DNA of 48,402 bases from JAVBMU01 sp031552185. GTDB lineage: Bacteria > Actinomycetota > Actinomycetes > Actinomycetales > Cellulomonadaceae. A program made the position numbers and the translations under genes. The stretch covers positions 1 through 48,402 of the forward strand of contig JAVBMU010000014.1 in NCBI GenBank assembly GCA_031552185.1. The letters run 5' to 3'. Of this stretch, positions 42,288-48,402 are shown in pieces. The notes below the pieces were generated by a model that did not search any database, was not told the origin of the DNA, and worked only from the letters and a program-made list of their open reading frames with translations. Each line of letters begins with the position of its first letter. Position 1 is the stretch's first letter.

Positions 42288-42593
42288 ATGCCTACCGGTC
42301 GCCCATCTCGCCGTCGCCCGTGGGGGGCCGAGCCCGCCCCATTGGATCTGGGCCGGGCTTTGGCCGGCGAGCGCCGCGAGAGCGGGCCGGACGGCGAATG
42401 GACGGTGCGCACCATCCGGTCCGGCTCGAAGACCTATCGGTGCCCAGGGTGCAGCCAGGAGATCCCGCCGGGGACCGGGCATGTGGTCGCCTGGCCGCGG
42501 GACGACTGGTTCGGGGGCGGCGAAGCGGTCGACGAGCGGCGCCATTGGCACGCGTCCTGCTGGGAGCGCCGCGATCGGCGTCGGGCCCGCTGA
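42288..42593 (+). CDS. Small conserved zinc-ribbon-like protein
   Basis: A 101-residue basic protein of a conserved actinobacterial group, often loosely named ATP/GTP-binding protein; function unknown. Seen: a disordered basic N-terminus (GRPSRRRPWG), then YRCPGCSQEIPPGTGHVVAW and RRHWHASCW, a CxxC plus H-x-x-x-C arrangement that can hold one zinc. ATG 42288 fits the leaderless promoter; GTG 42273 in frame is an alternative. The alpha/beta hydrolase gene follows 33 bases on. Confidence 0.8.
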   Translation: MPTGRPSRRRPWGAEPAPLDLGRALAGERRESGPDGEWTVRTIRSGSKTYRCPGCSQEIPPGTGHVVAWPRDDWFGGGEAVDERRHWHASCWERRDRRRAR

Positions 42594-42626
42594 GCGGAGC
42601 GGGGCCGGCCCGGCCCGGTAGTCTCG

Positions 42627-43583
42627 ATGCCGATGACCAGCACCCGGGCGCACGACGCCGAGTACCCGACCCCGAGTCCCGCCGCAATCGGCCCTGCGCC
42701 GGAGCGGGCCACCATCGGTGGGGCGCCGACGCGCGCCCGGATCGCCGGCGCGCCGACGCGCGCCGCGATCGAGTCCGTGCCGCCGGCTACGGCGATCCGG
42801 TCGCTGACGATCCTCCCGGCGCGCCGGGAACTGGTGGAATTGCGGACGGCGGACGGCCTCACCCTGGTGGGCGAGTTGGCCCGGCCCCGCGACCGGGCTC
42901 CGGTTGCGACCCTGATCACGCTCCACCCGCTGCCGACCCACGGCGGCTACATGGATTCGCACGTGCTGCGCAAGGCCGCCTGGCGCCTGCCCGCCTTGGC
43001 GGACCTGGCGGTGCTGCGGTTCAACACGCGCGGCACATCCTCGCCGCGGGGCACCAGCGAGGGCGCCTTCGACGCCGGGCGGGATGAGCGGTTCGACGTC
43101 GCCGCCGCGATCGAATTCGCGGAGTTCCACGACCTGCCAAACCCGTGGCTGGTCGGCTGGTCCTTCGGCACCGAGTTGGCCCTGAAGTACGGGACGGACC
43201 CGGCAATCAGCGGGGCGATTCTGCTGTCGCCGCCGCTGGCGCTGGCGGACGAGCACGACCTGGACCGCTGGGACGCCTTCGGGCGGCCGCTGATCGCGCT
43301 CGTGCCCGAGTCGGACGACTACCTGCGCCCGCCGCAGGCTCGGGAGCGGTTTGCCCGCGTCCGCCAGGCCGAGGTCATCGGCGTGGCCGGGGCGCGTCAC
43401 CTGTGGGTCGGCGAGGCGGCCGTCTACCGGGTGCTGGACGAGATCGTGCAGCACGTCCGGCCGGGCTTTCCAGCGCTGCCGCGTACGTGGGTGGGCGACA
43501 CCGCCGAGGCGGCCTCGGACACCGCCGACAGCGACGCAGCCGGTTACCGCGCGCACCGCGCCCGACGCCCGGAGGAGCCATGA
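42627..43583 (+). CDS. Alpha/beta hydrolase
   Basis: A 318-residue serine hydrolase of the short-chain esterase-like type that follows the small zinc-ribbon gene in many actinobacteria. Residues about 1-70 are a low-complexity lead with a duplicated APTRARIAGAPTRAAI-type stretch. The core has TLHPLPTHGGYMDSH (oxyanion region), RFNTRGTS, the nucleophile elbow GWSFGTE, LVPESDDYLRPP (acid) and AGARHLWVGE (His). Substrate unknown. ATG 42627 is the first start; the real N-terminus could be at a later codon. The stop overlaps the next ATG by four bases. Confidence 0.88.
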   Translation: MPMTSTRAHDAEYPTPSPAAIGPAPERATIGGAPTRARIAGAPTRAAIESVPPATAIRSLTILPARRELVELRTADGLTLVGELARPRDRAPVATLITLHPLPTHGGYMDSHVLRKAAWRLPALADLAVLRFNTRGTSSPRGTSEGAFDAGRDERFDVAAAIEFAEFHDLPNPWLVGWSFGTELALKYGTDPAISGAILLSPPLALADEHDLDRWDAFGRPLIALVPESDDYLRPPQARERFARVRQAEVIGVAGARHLWVGEAAVYRVLDEIVQHVRPGFPALPRTWVGDTAEAASDTADSDAAGYRAHRARRPEEP

Positions 43584-44407
43584 CCACGACGGTTGCCCTG
43601 CACCGACTCCGCGGAACCCGCCGCGAGGTCTCGCTGAGCGGTTCCGGAGACGCACCGGCGCTGGTCCTGCTGCACGCCTTCCCGCTCGATCACCGCATGT
43701 GGACGGGGGTGGCGGCGGCGATGCCGCCCGGGACGGAAATCCTGGCGCCCGATCTACCCGGACTCGGCGCCAGCGCCGTCCCCGACATCTCGCCCGCGCT
43801 CGAGGCTGCGGCGGACGCCGTCGCCGCCGCATTGGATGCCGCTTCGGTCCAGCGGGCGGTGGTCGCGGGACTGTCGATGGGCGGGTATGTGGCGCTGGCG
43901 CTGGCCGGCCGCCGGCCCGATCTGGTCGCGGGACTGGCCCTGGTGGACACCAAGTCGACCGCGGACACCGACGAGGCCAAGGCCAACCGGCTGCGGATCG
44001 CGAGGGAAGTCGAGGGGTCCGGACGACTCGACCCGGTGCTGCCGATGGCGACGACGCTGCTGGGCGAGACCAGCCGGGCGGCCCGGCCCGCGCTCATCGA
44101 GCAGGTGACCGAGTGGATCCGGAGCCAGCCGCCGGCAGGCATCGCCTGGTCGCAGCGCGCGATGGCGGCGCGGCCCGACCGGACGGGCGTGATTCAGGCC
44201 TTCACCGGCCCGGTTGCCGTGGTGGTCGGCAACGAGGACACCCTCACTCCGGCGGCGCAGGCGGATCACATGACGGTCGCGGCCCGGGGGGCGTCTCTCG
44301 TCGTCGTGCCGGGCGCCGGGCACCTGAGCGCGGTCGAGGACCCGGTGGCGGTCGCCGCGGTGTTGGCCGATGTGCTCCAGGCCGTCGCCGCGAACCGGCC
44401 GCGCTGA
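43580..44407 (+). CDS. Alpha/beta fold hydrolase
   Basis: A 275-residue hydrolase, different from the one before it and closer to the 3-oxoadipate enol-lactonase or haloperoxidase-like group. Seen: LVLLHAFPLDHRMW (oxyanion loop), PDLPGLGAS, nucleophile GLSMGGYVAL, VVGNEDTLTPAAQ (acid) and GAGHLSAVEDP (His). ATG 43580 lies in the stop of the previous gene (ATGA) behind GGAGGAG, so the two are coupled. Substrate not recognised. Confidence 0.9.
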   Translation: MTTTVALHRLRGTRREVSLSGSGDAPALVLLHAFPLDHRMWTGVAAAMPPGTEILAPDLPGLGASAVPDISPALEAAADAVAAALDAASVQRAVVAGLSMGGYVALALAGRRPDLVAGLALVDTKSTADTDEAKANRLRIAREVEGSGRLDPVLPMATTLLGETSRAARPALIEQVTEWIRSQPPAGIAWSQRAMAARPDRTGVIQAFTGPVAVVVGNEDTLTPAAQADHMTVAARGASLVVVPGAGHLSAVEDPVAVAAVLADVLQAVAANRPR

Positions 44408-44468
44408 CCCGGCGGCGCGCGCCGGCCGCCCGCCGACGACCCCACGCCACAGCTCGGAATCACTCATC

Positions 44469-44894
44469 TCAGGTGCGGTCGAGGACGGCCCGCAGGGCGT
44501 CCGCGAGGTCGATGGACTCGCCGTCGCGCCCGCCGGCACCGAGCACGAGCGGCGGATCGCTGGGCTCGGGGCGCGCGCCGCGGAGCCTGGTGCCGAGGCC
44601 GCCGGGCACGCTGAGGACGTAGAACCGCCCTTCGGTGCTCACGGCGACGCTCTGGTTGCGGCGCAGGTACCACCCGGTCAGGCCCGTGCGGTACGACCCG
44701 CCCCCGTGCCGCGACCGGGCCCGCAGTGGCTCCGGCGGCGGGCCGGAATTCGTCGCGGTCGCGACGAATTCCGCGAGGAGGGCCCGTGCCCGCGCCGTCT
44801 CGGCGGCGCGCCGGCGCATCAACTCACGGTGCTGGTGCTCGGCGTTCTGGGTGCGCCGGCGACGCCACTCGCTGTCGTCGCCGGGCGAGCCCAT
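44469..44894 (-). CDS. Conserved hypothetical protein downstream of the DivIVA-like gene
   Basis: A 141-residue protein I do not recognise by name. The N-terminal half is a basic, helical, charged stretch (RRRRTQNAEHQHRELMRRRA) and the C-terminal half is globular with YRTGLTGWYLRRNQSVAVSTEGRFYVL, a strand-rich motif typical of small actinobacterial proteins. ATG 44894 is 13 bases after the DivIVA-like stop, so the two are co-transcribed; a role in polar growth or division is only suggested by that. A 30-base palindrome lies within it. Confidence 0.75.
   Translation of the reverse strand: MGSPGDDSEWRRRRTQNAEHQHRELMRRRAAETARARALLAEFVATATNSGPPPEPLRARSRHGGGSYRTGLTGWYLRRNQSVAVSTEGRFYVLSVPGGLGTRLRGARPEPSDPPLVLGAGGRDGESIDLADALRAVLDRT
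44744..44773. repeat. Perfect 14-bp inverted repeat inside a coding region
   Basis: CGGAATTCGTCGCG at 44744-44757 pairs exactly with 44760-44773 across two bases. It lies in the middle of the small gene downstream of the DivIVA-like gene and spells EFVATATNS in its reading frame. Confidence 0.9.
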
Positions 44895-44907
44895 GTCCGA
44901 GGGCCGA

Positions 44908-46443
44908 TCAGGACCGGCGCGACTTGCCGGCCTCGGTGACCTCCCGGGCGTCCTCGGCGGTCAGGTGGTGGGTGTCGTCCACGATGCTGGGCAGCACTCG
45001 GGTCTGGGACGCGGCGTCCTCCTCGTCCGGTGCCTCGGCCTCCGCGACGACGGGCTGGGGCTCGGCCTCGGCCGGCGCCGATCGCTCGGCGGCTGCGGCC
45101 GGTCCGTGCGTGTCGTCCCCGGGCGTGACCGGGAACTCGCCGGCCAGCACGTTTGCCGCGGCCCGGGCCGCCCGGCCCGGGTTGTCGGCGGCCTTGGTCG
45201 GGGACTTCGCCGCCCGGCCCTTGCTCGCGTCCTCGACCAGCAGGCCGCGCAGTTCGTCGAGGTAGGTGTTGATCGACTCGTGCTGGCGGGTCAGGTCGTC
45301 GAGCTGACGTTGTGCGGCCGCGCGCTGCTGTTCGGCCTCGTGCTTGGCGTCCCCGATCGTCTGCTGGGCGAACTCGCGCGCCTCGGCAACGATCCGGTCG
45401 GCGTTTCGCCGGGCGGTGGCCAGCAGGTCCTTGACGTACGAATCGGACTCCGTCCGGACCTTCTCCGCCTGTTCCAGGGCGAGCGCGACGCGCTGCTCCG
45501 CGTTGGCGGCGTGCTCCTCGGCGGTGGCAACGAGGCGGTCTGTCTCGGCCTTGGCGGCCTGGTGCCGTTCCGCGTTCTGTCGCTCGGCCTCCTCCCGGTT
45601 CCGGACGACCTCCAGTTCGGCGCCGGCCAGGGCGGTGCGCGCCTGCTCGCGCAGGTCCTCGAGATCGGCCGTCACGGCGGCGGCGGCCTCGGCGGCGGTG
45701 CGCTTGGCCTCGCTGATCCGGCGCTCGGCCTCGCGGCGGGCGTTCTCAAGCGTCTCGGTGGACTCCCGCTCGGCGGCCTCGCGCTGGGCGGCCGTCTCCG
45801 CGGCGACAAGGGCGCGCAACTGCGCCGCCTCGCGCTCGGTCGACACGCGCAACTCCGTGGTCTCCCGCTCGATGGTGGCGCGCTGGGTGCCGAGTTCGCG
45901 CTCGAGTGAGGCGCGGCGCTCGCTCTCCTCGGCGGTGATCGCGCTGGCGATCCGGGCGGCCTCGCGCTCGGCGGAGCCGACCAGTTCCTCGGCCCGGCGC
46001 TGGGCCCCCAGCAGCGTGCTCTCGGCCTCGGTCGCCGCGGTGGACCGGACTTCCTCCGCCTCGTTGCGGGCGCTGGTCAGCATCTCGGCCACCTCGTGCT
46101 CGGCCCGGGTGCGAACCTGACCCGCCGAGAGCTTCGCCCGCGCCATGATGTCGGCGGCCTGGGCGTTGGCCTGGGACAGGATGTCGGCTGACTGCTCCTC
46201 GGCCGAACGCAAGAGCTGTTCGATCCGGGACCCGAGGCCCGCGTAGGACGGCCGGTCGGCCTCGCGAAGCTGCGTCTGCGCCTCAGCGAGATCGGCAGCC
46301 GCGCGCGCCGCCCGGTCCTCCGCGGCGTTGGCCTGGGCCTGAGCCTCCTCGAGAGCCCGGTGGAGCCGGGCCATCTGGGCGTCGACGTGAACCTTGTCGT
46401 AGCCACGCATCGCGGTTGGGAAGGGCGAACGCTCCTCTGACAC
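44908..46443 (-). CDS. DivIVA-domain long coiled-coil protein
   Basis: A 511-residue cytoskeletal-type protein. The first residues FPTAMRGYDKVHVDAQMARL match the DivIVA N-terminal domain that binds curved membrane; then residues about 30-400 are almost pure Ala/Glu/Arg/Gln coiled coil, followed by an acidic Pro/Ala-rich tail. Length and layout resemble the filament-like polarity proteins of actinobacteria (FilP/Scy group) rather than the shorter Wag31. Probably helps organise polar growth or wall synthesis. GTG 46443 is the start; the divergent membrane-protein gene is 367 bases away. Confidence 0.88.
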   Translation of the reverse strand: MSEERSPFPTAMRGYDKVHVDAQMARLHRALEEAQAQANAAEDRAARAAADLAEAQTQLREADRPSYAGLGSRIEQLLRSAEEQSADILSQANAQAADIMARAKLSAGQVRTRAEHEVAEMLTSARNEAEEVRSTAATEAESTLLGAQRRAEELVGSAEREAARIASAITAEESERRASLERELGTQRATIERETTELRVSTEREAAQLRALVAAETAAQREAAERESTETLENARREAERRISEAKRTAAEAAAAVTADLEDLREQARTALAGAELEVVRNREEAERQNAERHQAAKAETDRLVATAEEHAANAEQRVALALEQAEKVRTESDSYVKDLLATARRNADRIVAEAREFAQQTIGDAKHEAEQQRAAAQRQLDDLTRQHESINTYLDELRGLLVEDASKGRAAKSPTKAADNPGRAARAAANVLAGEFPVTPGDDTHGPAAAAERSAPAEAEPQPVVAEAEAPDEEDAASQTRVLPSIVDDTHHLTAEDAREVTEAGKSRRS

Positions 46444-46810
46444 GTGCTTCCTCCGGTTACTTGTGCATGAAATGTCTATTCTGGACCGGACGAGTTCTCC
46501 GGGCGGGGCGCCGGGTACGAGAAGGGTTGTCCCGCGGGCGTGGATCCCCGCGTGTACAGAATACGGCGTCCGTGGGGCCGATCATGCGTGGCAGACACCG
46601 TATCCGCCTGGCACCGAACCGTCCTGGCGAGCCGTCCGGAGGTGCCCCGATCAGGTCAAATACTGTTGTCGGAGGCCGCGCCCGACGACGCGGGGAGCGT
46701 TTCACCGCGGCGGACGGCGCTTTCGGGTGAATTCGGGACGAGAAATGGCTGATCGCATCGCACCGCCCGGCCCAACTATCCTGGGACCTCGGTGGAGGAA
46801 GGAAGTTGTC
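46444..46810. other. Divergent intergenic region
   Basis: No gene is supported here. On the plus strand TATCCT at 46777-46782 fits a -10, and GGAGGAAGG at 46794-46802 is the ribosome site of the next gene. TACAGAAT at 46555 may be another -10-like word. Open frames on the minus strand are antisense of the next gene's tail. Confidence 0.5.
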
Positions 46811-48402
46811 GTGGTGCAACGACTTGTCGCAGTGGTTCTCGTCATACTCGGCCTCATCGGCGTCGGGTTGGGGATCGCTTCGGCGACCGTGTGGCGGCCC
46901 GACGGGACCGTGGTCGCCGCGGCGAGCGCGGATCCTCGAACCGGAATTCTGGTCACCGACCCCGGCGTACTCGACATGGTCGCGGAGGACGTGACGATCC
47001 GCGCGACGGTGCCCACCGGGAACCGCGTCGTCATTGCGATTGGCCGGGACACCGACGTCGACGGCTGGGTAGCCGGTGCCGCGTACAAGCGGGTGACCGG
47101 TCTGGCGAGTTGGACCCGGCTGGCGTCCCGCTCCGTGCCGGCCGGTGGGGAAAACTCGGCCACCGCATCGCCGCCGCCCGCGGCGACGCCGTCCGGTACT
47201 GGCACGTCGGCCGGCACGCCCGCGCCGTCGGGCAGCCCGGCGGCGAGCCCGTCCGGCTCGGCAACGCCGAGCGGAACGGCGGCCGACGCCGTCGGACCGG
47301 CCGACCTGGATGCCTCGGACATGTGGGTGGCCAAGGCCACCGGCCGCGGGACGGCGAACCTGCGCTGGTCCGACCAGGCGGGCCGGTGGAGCCTGATCGT
47401 CGTGGGCGACGGGGCCGCCGGTTCGCCACCCGCCCTGAGCTTGACGTGGCCCCGCCAGGTCACGACGCCGTGGCTTTGGCCGGGGGTCGTCGGCGGTTCC
47501 GTCCTCGCCGCGGCCGGGGTGCTTCTCCTGATTGTGGCTCTGCGCGGGCCCGGCGCCGGCGAGCCTGCCGCCCCGGCCGCGGCGCGGAGCGTGCGATCGG
47601 TCGGGCGCACCGGGCGCGCCGGAAAAGACGCGGGCGACAAGGGCGTTCCGGGGGGCGGTGGAACTGCAAGCGGGTCCACGGGTGGGAGCGGTGGGAGCAC
47701 CGCCGGTGGTCGACCTGCGGCGGGCGCTCCGGGCGGGAGAACCGCGGCGGGCACGACTGCCGGCCGGACGGAGGGCAAGGCTGCCGGCCGGGCCGACGTC
47801 CCGACCGCTGGGGGTGCCACAAGGGCGACTTCCACCGCCGGAAGTCCGGTCCCAACGCCGCGGCGCGGATCCACCGAGGGCGGCGCGGCGCCCACCAAGC
47901 CGACGCCCCGCAGGACCGGGCCCGCCGGTGCCGCGCCCGCCGGCGCTGCGTCCCGGGGGACCGCGCCCGCTGCTGACTCGCCCCGCAGGACCTCGCCCGC
48001 CGGTGCCGCGCCCGCCGGTGCCGCGCCCGCCGCGTCCCGGCCTGGCGGAAGCCCGTCGCCTGCTGGGACCGCGTCTGCCGGCGCCCCGACCGCGTCTGCC
48101 GGAACCCCGCCTGCCCGGCCTGGGGGCTTCCCACCGCCGGGTCGCCCGCCCGCCGGAACTACGCCCGCGAGCGTCGCGCGCGGGTCGGCCGTGCCGGGAT
48201 TCTGGCGCCACTCGGCCGCACCGGGACCGGCACCGGACGCCGGCGCGCGTAGCCGCGGCGCCGGTTCGCCCGCGCCCGACTCGAGCCCGCCGGACAGCAC
48301 CACGAGGCGCTCGGCCCCCCGCGGCGGGGCTACGCCCGCCGGCCTCGCCCGGGGCTCGGCCGTGCCCGCAGGGCTGGCCGGCGCGCCGCCGACCGCCCCG
48401 AG
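46811..48402 (+). CDS. Membrane protein with long Ala/Pro/Gly-rich tail, 3'-truncated
   Basis: A conserved actinobacterial membrane protein, incomplete: the frame is open for 530 codons to the last base of the window. Seen: one N-terminal helix (VVLVILGLIGVGLGIASATVW), an extracytoplasmic part with DPGVLDMV, VVIAIGRDTDVDGWV and TGLASWTRL, a Ser/Thr/Pro linker, DMWVAKATG...NLRWSDQAGRWSLIV, a second helix (WLWPGVVGGSVLAAAGVLLL at residues about 220-240), then about 290 residues of Ala/Pro/Gly/Arg low complexity with AGAAPAGAA-type repeats. GTG 46811 follows GGAGGAAGG; GTG 46814 is also possible. The tail looks disordered and cytoplasmic. Function unknown. Confidence 0.75.
   Translation, partial: MVQRLVAVVLVILGLIGVGLGIASATVWRPDGTVVAAASADPRTGILVTDPGVLDMVAEDVTIRATVPTGNRVVIAIGRDTDVDGWVAGAAYKRVTGLASWTRLASRSVPAGGENSATASPPPAATPSGTGTSAGTPAPSGSPAASPSGSATPSGTAADAVGPADLDASDMWVAKATGRGTANLRWSDQAGRWSLIVVGDGAAGSPPALSLTWPRQVTTPWLWPGVVGGSVLAAAGVLLLIVALRGPGAGEPAAPAAARSVRSVGRTGRAGKDAGDKGVPGGGGTASGSTGGSGGSTAGGRPAAGAPGGRTAAGTTAGRTEGKAAGRADVPTAGGATRATSTAGSPVPTPRRGSTEGGAAPTKPTPRRTGPAGAAPAGAASRGTAPAADSPRRTSPAGAAPAGAAPAASRPGGSPSPAGTASAGAPTASAGTPPARPGGFPPPGRPPAGTTPASVARGSAVPGFWRHSAAPGPAPDAGARSRGAGSPAPDSSPPDSTTRRSAPRGGATPAGLARGSAVPAGLAGAPPTAP

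Noticed and set aside
46457..48303. Two long minus-strand open frames opposite the truncated membrane protein
   Set aside because: They are Pro/Arg-rich without domains; the plus strand has a ribosome site, membrane helices and recognisable conserved blocks.

Overview
This is a high-GC actinobacterial chromosome segment. It carries an actinobacterial NucS, a DUF2550 gene behind atpC, a mycothiol-type MshA signature, a DivIVA-type coiled-coil protein, many GTG starts and frequent 4-base stop/start overlaps. The family cannot be fixed from the sequence alone; Propionibacteriales or Micrococcales are reasonable guesses. I see no tRNA, rRNA, CRISPR array or insertion sequence.

Layout. 1-2.7 kb: pntAB, a proton-translocating transhydrogenase whose pntA is cut by the left edge. 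2.8-6.6 kb: an ATP-grasp protein, a PadR/DUF2812 pair, and a divergent membrane permease/TetR pair sharing an operator. 6.9-8.9 kb: one polypeptide joining an MshA-like glycosyltransferase to a PIG-L (MshB-like) deacetylase. 9.1-9.6 kb: a lipoprotein made of seven short repeats. 9.9-22.9 kb: a long housekeeping run, rpmE, prfA-prmC-tsaC-wecA-type transferase-atpI-like (each joined by a 4-base overlap), then atpBEFHAGDC and a DUF2550 gene. A hairpin with a T run followed by a -10-like box separates atpD from atpC, and atpB seems to start at CTG. 22.9-25.0 kb: nucS and nagA.

25.0-33.7 kb: a sugar-utilisation locus: a LacI-type regulator preceded by two arrays of 13-bp repeats, a binding-protein-dependent sugar importer without its own ATPase, a YicI-like GH31 alpha-xylosidase and a GH1 beta-glucosidase. 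Together these fit import and breakdown of alpha-xylosylated glucosides such as isoprimeverose or xyloglucan fragments. 33.7-35.0 kb: a gene-poor stretch of several repeat families, including a large inverted array of 20-bp units, ending in the nrd control region with two NrdR-box-like palindromes around a good sigma70-type promoter.

35.0-41.1 kb: class Ib ribonucleotide reductase genes nrdH, nrdE and nrdF, but no nrdI here. nrdE and nrdF are separated by a reverse-strand cassette encoding a CalY/TasA-like exported protein, a SipW-type signal peptidase and an LPFTG wall-anchored protein. 41.1-48.4 kb: a two-domain FKBP lipoprotein, a small zinc-ribbon-like protein, two alpha/beta hydrolases, a small conserved protein behind a DivIVA-domain coiled-coil protein, and a membrane protein with a long Ala/Pro/Gly-rich tail that runs off the right edge with no stop codon.
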